A stretch of DNA of 64,000 nucleotides from Papillibacter cinnamivorans DSM 12816 (GCF_900176335.1 NZ_FWXW01000005.1:124001-188000), one strand, 5' to 3'. Shown: positions 15,462 to 24,770, numbered from the stretch's first letter. Numbers and translations are program-made. The notes: a model not told the origin generated them from the sequence alone.

Positions 15462-16406
15462 ATGAGCGCTTTATTTTCCGTAGTCATCCCGGCCTATAAC
15501 GAGGAGGAGGTCATCGAAGAGAGCCACAAGCGGCTTTCGGCGGTGATGGAGCAGAGCGGCGGGGACTATGAGCTGATTTTTGTAAACGACGGTTCCGCGG
15601 ATAAAACCCCGGAGCTTTTAAGGGAGATCTGCAGCCGGGACAAGCACAGCAAAATGGTGAGCTTCTCCCGGAACTTTGGCCACCAGACGGCCATCACGGC
15701 GGGAATGGAATACGCCACCGGGGAGGCGGTCATCGTGATCGACGCCGATCTGCAGGACCCCCCTGAGGTGATTTTGCAGATGATCGCCAAGTGGAAGGAA
15801 GGCTTCGACGTGGTCTACGGAAAGCGTCTGAAGCGGAAGGGCGAGACCGCCTTCAAAAAGGTGACGGCCAGGCTCTTTTACAGGACGCTGAACCTTCTCA
15901 CCGACGTGAAGATCCCCGCCGACGTGGGGGATTTCCGCCTTATCGACCGGAAGGTGTGCAACGCTCTCAAGAGCCTTCCCGAGAGAAACCGCTATGTGCG
16001 GGGCCTGGTGAGCTGGGTGGGCTTCAAGCAGACCGCGGTGGAATACGTGCGTGAGGAGCGCTTCGCCGGGGAAACCAAATATCCCCTCCGGAAAATGGTG
16101 AAATTCGCTTCCGACGGGATCACTTCCTTTTCCCATAAGCCCCTGAAAATATCTATTTACGTGGGCGGCTTTCTCTCCCTCTTCAGCTTTATTTACATGA
16201 TCGTGGTCATCTGCCAGAGGCTCTTCGGGCACTCGGCCATTTCCGGCTGGGCTTCCTCCATGGCGGTGAGCCTGTTCTTCAACGGCGTGACCCTCATCAT
16301 GCTGGGCATCATCGGGGAATACATCGGGCGGATCTACGACGAGGCCAAGGGCCGCCCCCTCTATATCGTGGGCGAAACGGCGGGATTTAACGATGACAAG
16401 CATTAA
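15462..16406 (+). CDS. GT2 family polyprenyl-phosphate glycosyltransferase (GtrB/DPM1-like)
   Basis: 314 aa. GT-A domain with 'SVVIPAYNEEEVI' at the N-terminus, the nucleotide/metal motif 'VIVIDADLQDPPEV' (about 88-101) and 'FRLIDRKV'. Two C-terminal membrane helices (about 228-300) are typical of transferases that charge undecaprenyl phosphate with a sugar on the cytoplasmic face. It is followed by an overlapping gtrA-type flippase gene, the usual pair for lipid-linked sugars used to decorate wall polymers. The start follows AAGGAGG. Confidence 0.92.
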   Translation: MSALFSVVIPAYNEEEVIEESHKRLSAVMEQSGGDYELIFVNDGSADKTPELLREICSRDKHSKMVSFSRNFGHQTAITAGMEYATGEAVIVIDADLQDPPEVILQMIAKWKEGFDVVYGKRLKRKGETAFKKVTARLFYRTLNLLTDVKIPADVGDFRLIDRKVCNALKSLPERNRYVRGLVSWVGFKQTAVEYVREERFAGETKYPLRKMVKFASDGITSFSHKPLKISIYVGGFLSLFSFIYMIVVICQRLFGHSAISGWASSMAVSLFFNGVTLIMLGIIGEYIGRIYDEAKGRPLYIVGETAGFNDDKH

Positions 16407-16824
16407 AGAGCTGGTTTCCCGGTACAGACGGGTCGTCGTTTTCGGCCTCATCGGCGTCATGAACACGGCGGTGGACTTCGCAGTCTACAGCCTGCTGATT
16501 GCCTTCAGTCCCCTGGGTCTGGCTCTGAGCCAGGCGGCCGGGTACTCCGCGGGTCTAATCAACAGCTTTATCATGAACCGGTGCTTCACCTTCCGAAATG
16601 GTGCCACCACCTCCCTGAAGGCGCAGGTCCCACGGTTTCTCATCGTGAACGGCATCACCCTGGCCATCAGCATCCTCTGCCTTTCCTTCCTGGTGAACCG
16701 GCTGGGGATGAACCAGTATCTCGCCAAGGTCCCGGTGACCGTGCTGGTGATGATCGTCAATTACCTGGGATACAAACTCTTTGTCTTCGGAATCCGGGAA
16801 GGAGGAGAACATCATGACGGATGA
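16393..16824 (+). CDS. GtrA-family membrane protein
   Basis: 143 aa, four predicted membrane helices. Family signatures 'VVVFGLIGVMNTAVDF' and 'INSFIMNRCFTFR' are visible. It probably flips or helps present the polyprenyl-linked sugar made by the upstream glycosyltransferase. It overlaps that gene by 14 bp and the following cdd gene by 11 bp, so the three are likely one translationally coupled transcript. Confidence 0.9.
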   Translation: MTSIKELVSRYRRVVVFGLIGVMNTAVDFAVYSLLIAFSPLGLALSQAAGYSAGLINSFIMNRCFTFRNGATTSLKAQVPRFLIVNGITLAISILCLSFLVNRLGMNQYLAKVPVTVLVMIVNYLGYKLFVFGIREGGEHHDG

Positions 16825-17209
16825 GAAACTGGTGGAGCTTGCTTTTTCCATGCTGGAGCGCTCCTATTCCCCCTATTCCCGCTTTGCCGTGGGCGCAGCC
16901 CTACTGTGCACAGACGGGGCGGTTTTCACAGGATGCAACATTGAAAACGCGGCCTACGGCGCCACCATCTGCGCCGAGCGCTCGGCGGTCGCCGCGGCGG
17001 TGAGCGCCGGGAACCGGGAGTTTTCCAAGATCGCTATCGCAGCCCGCAGCCGGGATTACTGCGTCCCCTGCGGCACCTGCCGGCAGGTGCTTCACGAATT
17101 TGCTCCGGAGCTCATCTACCTCTGCGCCCGGAAGGACGGCCAGTACCGCGTTTTCCGGACGGAGGAGCTTCTGCCCAACGGGTTCGGAAAAGAGGATATG
17201 GAAAAATAA
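16814..17209 (+). CDS. cdd: Cytidine deaminase
   Basis: 131 aa, normal for the tetrameric single-Zn form. The catalytic motif is 'CAERSAV' (Cys ligand and proton-shuttling Glu) and the second Zn motif is 'PCGTCRQVL'. It converts cytidine/deoxycytidine to uridine/deoxyuridine in pyrimidine salvage. ATG 16814 has GGAGGAG upstream. Overlap with gtrA suggests co-transcription. Confidence 0.95.
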   Translation: MTDEKLVELAFSMLERSYSPYSRFAVGAALLCTDGAVFTGCNIENAAYGATICAERSAVAAAVSAGNREFSKIAIAARSRDYCVPCGTCRQVLHEFAPELIYLCARKDGQYRVFRTEELLPNGFGKEDMEK

Positions 17210-17213
17210 TATT

Positions 17214-17535
17214 CTAAGGGGGATGCTGTCCCCCTTAGATACGAATCAGGGCTAAAGCCCTGATTCGATATCCCCCTCGCCTTCGCACAGCGAAGGCGGC
17301 TGCGGCCCGGCTGCCGCAGGCATCGGTGTGCTTCCCAGGCGCATGTCCTGGTACGCACAAATTTTATTTTCGCCTCGGGCGGACAAGGCGTTTTATGACT
17401 TTTTCTACAGGCTATGAAGCGGCAGGCTTATGCCTGCCGCTTCGATTATTTCATACTGGACTTCAATAAAATGTTGATACAACAAGCAGGACGTATGGCT
17501 GTCCCCTTGCCTCCGGCAAGGGGACAGCCATACGT
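17214..17535. repeat. Array of six hairpins between convergent genes
   Basis: The gene-free stretch 17210-17565 holds successive inverted repeats: 17214-17238 (CTAAGGGGG arms), 17242-17267 (CGAATCAGGGCT arms), 17278-17298 (CGCCTTCGC arms), 17300-17319, 17416-17443 (GAAGCGGCAGGC arms) and 17491-17535 (perfect 21-bp arms, 3-nt loop). The outer ones can terminate cdd and the convergent CGGC-protein transcript; six in a row is more than termination needs. Confidence 0.8.
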
Positions 17536-17565
17536 CTTGTCTAATCCTTATATTGGATCATAGTA

Positions 17566-18006
17566 TTAGTTATACTCGGTCATGGTTTCGGGGGATTCGC
17601 TGAACAGGGCCGGAGCAATCTGCTCCATGCTTTTTCCCCAGAACGACATGTTTTTATGATCGGCATAATACTTCATGGGGATGGGATGGGTCCCCACGAC
17701 GACGGGGATCTTGTAGTGCTTTTCAATAAACTCCTTGAAAGACCGGATCCTGGGGCACGGAGGATACCCCACCACCAGCCCGGTGGCAAGGTGAATCGCC
17801 TGAGCGCCGTTCTTGATCATTTCCTCGGGGACATATTCCACGTTGCCGCCGGGGCAGCCCCCGCACTGGGAATACCCCACCACCTGGATTTCCTCCCCGG
17901 GGGGATAGACGGAAAAGCCTCCTTTATGCTCTCTAACCGCCCGGAGGCACTTTCCTCCTCCGCAGCTAGAGTATCTGCCGCAAATGATGATTCCTACCTT
18001 CGTCAT
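17566..18006 (-). CDS. CGGC-domain putative metal-binding protein
   Basis: 146 aa from ATG 18006 (AGAGAGGT upstream). Cys-rich signatures 'CGRYSSCGGGKC' at the N-terminus and 'YSQCGGCPGGN' in the middle define the CGGC domain, predicted to bind metal. 'THPIPMKYY' lies near the C-terminus. No membrane segment. It is the last gene of the minus-strand hydantoin region, 46 bp after the M20 hydrolase gene. A DUF1847 gene, also Cys-rich, borders the other end of the region. Function unknown; metal supply to the metallo-hydrolases is a guess. Confidence 0.8.
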   Translation of the reverse strand: MTKVGIIICGRYSSCGGGKCLRAVREHKGGFSVYPPGEEIQVVGYSQCGGCPGGNVEYVPEEMIKNGAQAIHLATGLVVGYPPCPRIRSFKEFIEKHYKIPVVVGTHPIPMKYYADHKNMSFWGKSMEQIAPALFSESPETMTEYN

Positions 18007-18052
18007 GGTTTCCCGACCTCTCTTATTAATTTGGAACCGTCCGGAATATTCT

Positions 18053-19297
18053 TCAACGGTTTGCAAGCTCCGCCAGGGTCTCCGCCAGCACGTCGGTCCC
18101 CGCCGCGATTTCGGCAAAATCCGTCCATTCCTCCGGGCTGTGGCTGATCCCGTTCCGGCTGGGCACGAAGATCATTCCCACCGGTGCAAAGCGCCCCACA
18201 AACATGGAGTCGTGATACGGCCCGCTGATCATCTTTTCATAGGGCAGCCCCGCCGTTTTCACATACTTTTCAATGATACCGGAGATCTCTTCGCTGCATC
18301 GGAGAGGGATGTCCTGGTTGTGCATCACATGGGAAACCGAAACGCCGCGTCTTAGCTCCACCGCCGCGCATTCGGACAGAAAACGCTCCGTCAGCTTCCG
18401 CTTGCTTTCAAAATCCACGTCCCGGATATCCACGGAAAACTCGCACCGGCCGGGGATGGCGTTCACCGAACCGGGGGACACCTTCACCCGGCCCACCGTG
18501 GCCGTGGTATATTCGCTCTCCGTGTTTTCCCGGGCCAGTTTTTCAAGGATCAGTGCCAGTTCGCAGGCGGCCATATACGCGTCGCGGCGGGCTTCCATGG
18601 AGGTGCCCCCCGCGTGGCTCTGCACCCCGGTGACGATCACGTCGAAATTCGTGGGAGCGCAGATGGCCTTCACGATCCCTATTTTTCTGCCGTCGTCCTC
18701 CAGGCGGCGGTTCTGCTCCACGTGAAGCTCCACCGCGGCGTAAACAGAGCCCGGTCCGCGTTTAATCTCCCCGAACCGCCCCATATCGTATCCCAGGCGG
18801 CACAAAACGTCGTAAAGAGTATTGCCGTCCTTATCGGATATGCCCTTCGTATCCTCCAGCGTCAGGTCCCCCGCCATTGCCCTGCTCCCCAGGCAGCTCA
18901 CCTGAAACCGGGTGGGTTCCTCGGAGGTATAGACAACCGCCGAAATATCCCGTTTATGCTTGATTCCGCTTTCCCGGATGAGGCGCAGGGCTTCTATCCC
19001 GCCGAAAACGCCCGCCATTCCGTCGAACATTCCGCCGCAGAGCACCGTATCGATGTGAGAGCCGGTCCACACCGGCGCGAGGGAGGGGTCGCTTCCGGGC
19101 AGGGTCGCGAAAACATTGCCGATGCTGTCCTCTTTTACCGCAAGGCCGGTTCCCCTCATTATGCCCTTTACATATTCCCTGCCTTTCAGCTCCACGTCGG
19201 TGAACACCACTCTTGTAGTGCCGCATTCCGGCGTCGAGTTAAAGGCGTTTAATTCTTTCAGATGCTTTTCGATCCGTCCGGGATCCGCTTTTTTCAT
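18053..19297 (-). CDS. M20-family amidohydrolase (carbamoylase / allantoate amidohydrolase type)
   Basis: 414 aa. Zn motifs 'WTGSHIDTV' (His ligand) and 'TSEEPTRFQ' (acidic pair), plus 'ELHVEQNRRLE' and 'HDSMFVGRFAPVGMIFVPS', match the M20 subfamily of N-carbamoyl-L-amino-acid hydrolases, ureidoglycolate and allantoate hydrolases. It is a second paralogue beside 23535-24770, about 5 kb away. It may therefore act on another N-carbamoyl substrate, for example a beta-amino acid or D-form. GAGGGCGAAGGGGT precedes the ATG. Confidence 0.88.
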   Translation of the reverse strand: MKKADPGRIEKHLKELNAFNSTPECGTTRVVFTDVELKGREYVKGIMRGTGLAVKEDSIGNVFATLPGSDPSLAPVWTGSHIDTVLCGGMFDGMAGVFGGIEALRLIRESGIKHKRDISAVVYTSEEPTRFQVSCLGSRAMAGDLTLEDTKGISDKDGNTLYDVLCRLGYDMGRFGEIKRGPGSVYAAVELHVEQNRRLEDDGRKIGIVKAICAPTNFDVIVTGVQSHAGGTSMEARRDAYMAACELALILEKLARENTESEYTTATVGRVKVSPGSVNAIPGRCEFSVDIRDVDFESKRKLTERFLSECAAVELRRGVSVSHVMHNQDIPLRCSEEISGIIEKYVKTAGLPYEKMISGPYHDSMFVGRFAPVGMIFVPSRNGISHSPEEWTDFAEIAAGTDVLAETLAELANR

Positions 19298-19315
19298 ACC
19301 CCTTCGCCCTCCGGT

Positions 19316-20257
19316 TTACATAACATTAATCGGCCTGCCGTCCAAAAAGGCGGCAACATTGGCAAACACCATTTTTTCCCGCGCTTCCAGAGCTTCTTCG
19401 GTGGCAAAGGCGACATGGGGCGTCGCTATCACATGGGGGCTCGTAAGCAGAGGATGGTCCGCCGGGATGGGAGGCTCGGTCTCAAAAACATCGATGCAGG
19501 CTCCGGCGATATCTTCTGCCTTCAGGGCCTTCGCAAGGGCGATGCTGTCCACCACGGGGCCCCGGGCCGTATTGACCAGCACGGCGTTTTTCTTCATAAG
19601 GGAGAGCTTTTTTTCGTCAATGAGTCCCCTTGTCTCCGCCGTCAGGGGCACGTGGAGGGAGACGATGTCGCACCGGGAAAGCAGTTCGTCCAGCTCCACA
19701 TACTGGATCCCCTCCACTTCCTTCCGGGTACGAGACCAGGCGAGGATGTCGCAGCCGAAGGCGCGGGCGATGGCCGCCGTTCTGAGGCCTATGGCTCCCG
19801 TGCCGATAATGCCGAATTTTTTCCCGAAGAGCTCGTTTCCCACCAGTCCGTTCTTCGTCCCCTCCCGGCGCACGGCCTCGTTGCATGGAATAATGTTCCG
19901 GTACATAGAAATGAGCATCCCGAAGACAAGCTCCGAAACGGCTCTGGTGGAATAGCCGGCGCAGTTGCTCACCGTGATGCCGCGTGTTCTGCAGTAGTCC
20001 ATGGGGATGTGATCCACCCCTGTAAAGGCGACGCTGATGAACTTCAGCACTTCGCAGCGGGACAGGACTCTCTCAGACAGAGGAAGATTGGAAACGACAA
20101 TGATGTCGGCGTCCTTTCCTCTTCGGATCAGCTCGTCCTCATCGGTGGACCGGATATTGTAATAGACAAGCTCCGCTTTATCCCCCAGGCTTTCTTTTGC
20201 CGACAGCATCAGCTTTTCATCTGAAATTCCCAAGGGTTCAATGATTACCACTTTCAT
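19316..20257 (-). CDS. D-isomer-specific 2-hydroxyacid dehydrogenase
   Basis: 313 aa with a Rossmann NAD motif 'GIIGTGAIGLRTAAIA' (GxGxxG, about 148-163), the catalytic Arg region 'VNTARGPVVD', an acidic residue in 'DVFETEPP' and His in 'VIATPHVAF'. It would interconvert a 2-oxoacid and a D-2-hydroxyacid, possibly acting on deaminated products of the hydantoin pathway. GAGGTG precedes ATG. The M20 gene starts 18 bp downstream, so the two are probably co-transcribed. Confidence 0.9.
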   Translation of the reverse strand: MKVVIIEPLGISDEKLMLSAKESLGDKAELVYYNIRSTDEDELIRRGKDADIIVVSNLPLSERVLSRCEVLKFISVAFTGVDHIPMDYCRTRGITVSNCAGYSTRAVSELVFGMLISMYRNIIPCNEAVRREGTKNGLVGNELFGKKFGIIGTGAIGLRTAAIARAFGCDILAWSRTRKEVEGIQYVELDELLSRCDIVSLHVPLTAETRGLIDEKKLSLMKKNAVLVNTARGPVVDSIALAKALKAEDIAGACIDVFETEPPIPADHPLLTSPHVIATPHVAFATEEALEAREKMVFANVAAFLDGRPINVM

Positions 20258-20350
20258 ACGTTTTCACCTCATAACCCGATTCCCCGGCAGCGGCTCCCGG
20301 AGTAAATGCCCGGAAACCGTTTTGTGCCTGTTTCTTTCAAGGCTCCGGCG

Positions 20351-20764
20351 TCAGACCGGGACGTTGGGATGGCGGCAGCCTTTCAGCAGGGCCGCGATCT
20401 CTTCTCTTGTCACAAAATACTGCTGCTCCTCCGTACCGTCGGCCTCGTGGAAGATCATCAAAAATCTCTCCATGTCCCACTGGTTGAGCAGGATTACCAG
20501 CTCGTTTCCGTCCTTGTCCTTTTCGTTGGACATGCCTGAGAGCCTGCCGCTTTTACTGACAAAACCGTATATGTACTTGCTGTCTTTATAAATCCCAGGG
20601 ACAAAATCTGCGTTTTTGTATTTCGCTTCCTTTCCCAGCTCGATGACCACCGGGATTTCGGGAAACCCGTGAGGAGTATCTTTATCTGCTTCCATCACGG
20701 TCCGAAATTTCGCGGACGGAATATAATCGCTTAAAGGAACTTCCTGAATCTGGGCAAATTTCAC
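20351..20764 (-). CDS. Hypothetical protein
   Basis: 137 aa, not recognised. A soluble acidic protein without Cys clusters or membrane segments ('FAQIQEVPLSDYIPSAKF', 'IYGFVSKSGRLSGMSNEK'). GTG 20764 follows GGAGTGAATACCT. It sits between the Lrp-type regulator (38 bp) and the dehydrogenase (93 bp) on the same strand, so it belongs to the catabolic cluster by position only. Confidence 0.65.
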   Translation of the reverse strand: MKFAQIQEVPLSDYIPSAKFRTVMEADKDTPHGFPEIPVVIELGKEAKYKNADFVPGIYKDSKYIYGFVSKSGRLSGMSNEKDKDGNELVILLNQWDMERFLMIFHEADGTEEQQYFVTREEIAALLKGCRHPNVPV

Positions 20765-20802
20765 AGGTATTCACTCCTTGTAATTGGAATTCCGCCCGCA
20801 CA

Positions 20803-21270
20803 TCAATGGTCGAAATTCAAAAACGAATCCTCGGGGATTTGAACGTCGTCCTTGCAATTGCTGAGAACGAAGAACGTTTTGATGGACAGAACGCCCTTGA
20901 TTTTCATAATCTCGTGATGGATCTTCTCCAGCTCTTCCGTGGCGGTGGCCATCACCTTCAGGATAAAATCAAATTCACCCGTGACATAGTTGCAGAACAG
21001 AACCGATGACATCTCCCTTGTAACCTGAATAAAGTTATCGTAATAAATCGGCAGCTCCAGGGTCACTCCCACAAATGCGGTGAGATCGTACCCCAATCTT
21101 TTATGGTCCACCTTAATCGTATATTTCTGGAGGATCCCCTCCCGCTCCATCTTGCGGATCCGCTCAATCACGGCGGAAACGGACAGGTTGACTTCAGGCG
21201 AAATGGCGGACGCCTTTTGCCTTGAGTTTTTCTGCAGAATATTCAGGATTTTATAGTCAATCGAGTCCAT
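20803..21270 (-). CDS. Lrp/AsnC-family transcriptional regulator
   Basis: 155 aa. N-terminal HTH ('MDSIDYKILNILQKNSRQKA...VNLSVSAVIERIRKMEREGIL', 1-50), then a RAM/ACT-like effector domain ('LTAFVGVTLELP', 'VTGEFDFILKVMA'). The family senses amino acids. Lying inside the hydantoin/carbamoyl-amino-acid region, it is the best candidate for its local regulator. AGGATG precedes ATG. Confidence 0.92.
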   Translation of the reverse strand: MDSIDYKILNILQKNSRQKASAISPEVNLSVSAVIERIRKMEREGILQKYTIKVDHKRLGYDLTAFVGVTLELPIYYDNFIQVTREMSSVLFCNYVTGEFDFILKVMATATEELEKIHHEIMKIKGVLSIKTFFVLSNCKDDVQIPEDSFLNFDH

Positions 21271-21333
21271 AGGGCATCCTCACATATAAATGATTGTGTC
21301 CCAAAGCTGCGCTTTCTTCATCGTCGGAGACCA

Positions 21334-22074
21334 TCATTTCGGGGAGATGATTTCCGGGCAGTTCGTGTATTCCTTGATGTTGGGATAGTTGTAATACAGA
21401 TTCTTGCTCGTTTTCTTGTTCAGACGCACCAGCGCCTCGGCGACAACCACCGCGGCCGTCACGCCGTCAAAGACGGGAACGCCGAGCTTTTCCTGCAGGT
21501 CGGCGGCAAAGTCCACCATGCCGGCGCAGCCCAGACAGATTGCCTCGGCCTCGTCTTCCCGGATGGCGCGCAGGCTCATGTCATACAGTTCCCGGGCACC
21601 CTTTTCCGGATCCCGCTCGAACTCCAGAACCTCCATGGGCGTACAGCGGACGGAGGCGCAGCGCTCCTTAAGGCCATACCGCCCGATGACCTCCTCCATG
21701 ACCATCTTCCAGCGGGGAAGGATGGTCACCACGGAGAATTTATACCCCACGAAGGTGGCAAGGTGCATGGAGGCCTCCGCAATGCCCACCACGGGCTTGT
21801 CGGTCACCTCCCGGGCTGGATTGAGTCCGGGGTCCCCGTAGCAGGCGGTGATGTACGCATCAAAGCCGCCTTCCAGCTCCTCGCCCCGGTGCACCTCTTC
21901 CACGACACCCGCCGCGGCAAAGACCTCGTCGTGCCAGCTTTCGATGCTGACGGGTCCGCACCGGGGGCTCACCGCCACGATTTCGGTATCGGGCGACGCT
22001 GCCGACAGCGCCGCCCGGTATATACCGTCCGTCATGGCCTGTGTCGTGTTGGGGTTAATGATCTTAATTCTCAC
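21334..22074 (-). CDS. hyuE: Asp/Glu/hydantoin racemase family protein (hydantoin racemase)
   Basis: 246 aa from GTG 22074, which has AGAGGTGAGG at usable spacing; GTG 22083 does not. The two catalytic Cys of the family lie in 'YITACYGDPGL' and 'ICLGCAGM', and the start 'IKIINPNTTQAMT' is typical of hydantoin racemases. It would racemise 5-substituted hydantoins so that both enantiomers feed the hydantoinase encoded directly upstream (gap about 12 bp). Another substrate such as allantoin remains possible. Confidence 0.88.
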   Translation of the reverse strand: MRIKIINPNTTQAMTDGIYRAALSAASPDTEIVAVSPRCGPVSIESWHDEVFAAAGVVEEVHRGEELEGGFDAYITACYGDPGLNPAREVTDKPVVGIAEASMHLATFVGYKFSVVTILPRWKMVMEEVIGRYGLKERCASVRCTPMEVLEFERDPEKGARELYDMSLRAIREDEAEAICLGCAGMVDFAADLQEKLGVPVFDGVTAAVVVAEALVRLNKKTSKNLYYNYPNIKEYTNCPEIISPK

Positions 22075-22086
22075 AGGCCTCACCTC

Positions 22087-23502
22087 TTATTTCTGATAAG
22101 CCAGGCCGTAGGGCTTGCCGGGGACAAATTCGCCTTCGCCCTCCGTTCCCAGGTACCGGCTGTTTTCCACCACCAGCTTGCCCCTTAAATAGACCTGTGC
22201 CGGGCGGCCCTTCACAGCCCTGCCCTCAAAAGGCTCGTAATCGGTCTTATGGTGGCTTGTGGCCTTGGTGATGGTGTAATCCCCCGCGGGGTCGTAAATG
22301 AGGATATCTGCGTCGGAGCCGGGAGCGAGGGTTCCCTTCTGGGGATAGATGCCGTTTATCTTGGCGGGATTGGTGCAGCAGAGTTCCACAAACTGCTGCT
22401 TGGAAATCTTGCCGGTCTCCACGCCGTAGGTCCAGACCATCTGCATCCTGTTTTCCACGCCGGCGCAGCCGTTGGGGATCTTCCGGAAATCGCCCAGGCC
22501 CCTTTTCTTATGGGTTTCGAAGTTAAAGGCGCAGTGATCGGAGGAAACGGCGTTGAGCCATCCCTTTTTCACAGCCTCCCACAAAGCGTCCAGATGTTCC
22601 TGGGAACGCAGCGCGGGGGAGCAGACGTACTTGGCTCCTTCAAATTCGCCGTTTTCCGGGGAAGTGGACTTGAGCACGTCGGTGGTGACGGTGAGATAAT
22701 GGGTGCAGGTTTCGCCGAAGATCCTCACTCCCTTGGCGTAGGAATCGCGGATGGCCTCCATGGCGCCCTTGGCCGTCACATGGACGATATAGATGGGGGC
22801 GTCGGCAAGTTCGGCGAGATAAGCGGCCCGCTTCACCGCCTCCTCCTCCACGATGGGAGGTCTTGAAACGGCGTGCCCGTAAGGTCCCGTAATCCCGGCG
22901 TCCATGGTCTGCTGCTGAAGGGTGGCGATCATCTCGGCGCTCTCCGCGTGGACCATGATGGTGACGCCGACCTTCTTGGCCTCCTGCAGGGCCTTGAGAA
23001 CCGCGCCGTCCTCCATGTGATAGGGCTGGCCTTTGTACGCCATGAACAGCTTCATGGTGGGGATTCCGTAATCGGGGTCTCCCAGATGCCTGATCTCTTC
23101 GAACAGCTCCGGCGTGGGATCATAGACCACCGTATGGAAGGCGTAGTCACAGCAGGCCTGGTCTCCGATCTCGTCCCGGACATAGTTGTCCACGGACTGC
23201 TTGAGACTTTTGCCGATCTCCTGGTTGACGAAGTCGACGATGGTAGTGGTTCCGCCGCAGACCGCCGCGGAGGAGCTTTCCCAGCCTACGCAGCGGGAAT
23301 CGTCCATGCGGAACAGAAAGTGGGTGTGCTGGTCGACGCCGCCGGGCATGACGTACTTTCCGGAAGCGTCCACAACGGTATCCGCCTTCACGTCCAGGTT
23401 CCGCCCGATCATGGAAATTTTTCCGTCCTCAATGAGGATATCGCCCACATACTCGTCGCTGGCCGTCACTACGGTTCCGTTTTTAATCAACGTGCTTTTC
23501 AT
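22087..23502 (-). CDS. hydA: D-hydantoinase / dihydropyrimidinase
   Basis: 471 aa from ATG 23502, behind AAAGGGACGG. Binuclear Zn cyclic amidohydrolase: 'DQHTH' (His59, His61), carbamylated Lys in 'MKLFMAYKG' (K151), 'VHAES', 'CTHYLT' and 'SSDHC'. It opens hydantoins or dihydropyrimidines to N-carbamoyl amino acids. Neighbouring hydantoin racemase and carbamoylase genes argue for hydantoin use; a dihydropyrimidinase role in pyrimidine breakdown is the alternative. The upstream carbamoylase gene ends 33 bp before. Confidence 0.93.
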   Translation of the reverse strand: MKSTLIKNGTVVTASDEYVGDILIEDGKISMIGRNLDVKADTVVDASGKYVMPGGVDQHTHFLFRMDDSRCVGWESSSAAVCGGTTTIVDFVNQEIGKSLKQSVDNYVRDEIGDQACCDYAFHTVVYDPTPELFEEIRHLGDPDYGIPTMKLFMAYKGQPYHMEDGAVLKALQEAKKVGVTIMVHAESAEMIATLQQQTMDAGITGPYGHAVSRPPIVEEEAVKRAAYLAELADAPIYIVHVTAKGAMEAIRDSYAKGVRIFGETCTHYLTVTTDVLKSTSPENGEFEGAKYVCSPALRSQEHLDALWEAVKKGWLNAVSSDHCAFNFETHKKRGLGDFRKIPNGCAGVENRMQMVWTYGVETGKISKQQFVELCCTNPAKINGIYPQKGTLAPGSDADILIYDPAGDYTITKATSHHKTDYEPFEGRAVKGRPAQVYLRGKLVVENSRYLGTEGEGEFVPGKPYGLAYQK

Positions 23503-23534
23503 GATTTTCCGTCCCTTTCCTGTCAAAGAATTAT

Positions 23535-24770
23535 TTATTCGGCTGTAAGCCTGAGAATCGTATTGAGGAGCAGGTCCGCGCCCAGCTTCACGTGACTGAA
23601 GTCCGTCTTCTCCTCGGGAACGTGGCTTCTTCCGTCGATGCTGGGAACAAAGATCATCCCCACGTCGGTGACTTCGGCCATGTAATTGGAGTCGTGCACG
23701 GCGCCGCTGGGCATGAAAATGTAGTCCAGACCCAGCTGCTTTGCCTCCTGTTCCATCACCCGCATCATGTAGGGCATGATTTCAATCGCCCTGGAGGAAG
23801 CCCCCAGTTCACACGTCACGCCGCAGCCGTTTTCCTCCGCCGCCTTATTTGCCTCTGCGAGAAGCTTTTCGGCAATTTCGTCCATGGCGCCGTTTTTTAT
23901 ATCCCGGATATCCACCGTAAAGGAAACCTCAGCGGGGATGGCGTTGGGAATATTGGGAAGCGCCTTGATATAGCCGACGGTGGCGACGGCGGTCCTGGAC
24001 GTTTCCTTTGCCATATATTTCACTTTGGAAATACATTCGGAAGCCGCGCACATAGGATCCTGGCGCAGATGCATGGGGGTCGCCCCGGCGTGGTTCTGCT
24101 TGCCCCGGAAGGTCACTTTATACCACTGGCAGCCCGCGATGCCTTCCACGATTCCGATGGTGTGCCCCTCCAGGTCCAGGCGCACGCTCTGCTCGATATG
24201 AAGCTCCAGGCTCGCCTTATAATCGCCTTTTTTTAAAACGCAGTTGGGGATATCGTCCGGATTGAAGGCAGCGCGCTTAATCAAGCTGTAGGCGCTCTCC
24301 CCCTCCTGATTTTTCAGGGATTTCAGATCGTCAAGACCCAGCTTCCCCACCAGGACTTTGCTTCCCATGACGGGGACCTGGAAGTTCGAGCCTTCCTCTT
24401 CCGCGAAAAAAACGATCTCCAGGGGCCGCATGGGGACGTAATTGTTTTCCTTCATCACCCGGGCGCATTCCAACGCGCCCACGCTGCCCACAATCCCGTC
24501 GAACATCCCGCCGCTTTTCACGGAATCGATGTGGGAGCCCGACAAAACGGGAACGAGAGAAGGATTCTGGCCCTCGTACCTGGAAAATATGTTCCCCACC
24601 GCGTCGATCCGGACGGTAAGCCCAAGCTCCTTGCAGATGTCGGTGAGATACTTCCGCGCCTTCAGGTCGTCCCTGCTGTATGAAAATCGGGAAATCCCTG
24701 GCCCGTCCTCCGATCTGAAATTCGACATGGCCTCAATGGTGGATTTTAATCGGTTCAGATTTGTTTCCAA
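23535..24770 (-). CDS. hyuC: N-carbamoyl-L-amino-acid hydrolase (M20 family)
   Basis: 411 aa starting at TTG 24770, with AGGAGG 7 nt upstream. Zn-binding 'SGSHIDSV', 'FFAEEEGSNFQ' and 'ELHIEQSVRLD', plus 'GKQNHAGATPM' and 'AVHDSNYMAEVTDVGMIFVPS', are hallmarks of the carbamoylase subfamily. It cleaves the carbamoyl group (CO2 + NH3) to release free amino acid, the last step after hydantoinase. It is placed between the ABC permease gene and hydA in one run of same-strand genes. Confidence 0.92.
   Translation of the reverse strand: METNLNRLKSTIEAMSNFRSEDGPGISRFSYSRDDLKARKYLTDICKELGLTVRIDAVGNIFSRYEGQNPSLVPVLSGSHIDSVKSGGMFDGIVGSVGALECARVMKENNYVPMRPLEIVFFAEEEGSNFQVPVMGSKVLVGKLGLDDLKSLKNQEGESAYSLIKRAAFNPDDIPNCVLKKGDYKASLELHIEQSVRLDLEGHTIGIVEGIAGCQWYKVTFRGKQNHAGATPMHLRQDPMCAASECISKVKYMAKETSRTAVATVGYIKALPNIPNAIPAEVSFTVDIRDIKNGAMDEIAEKLLAEANKAAEENGCGVTCELGASSRAIEIMPYMMRVMEQEAKQLGLDYIFMPSGAVHDSNYMAEVTDVGMIFVPSIDGRSHVPEEKTDFSHVKLGADLLLNTILRLTAE

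Noticed and set aside
17210-17565. Hairpin cluster considered as CRISPR or rRNA-like structure
   Set aside because: The inverted repeats differ from one another and have no constant repeat/spacer length.
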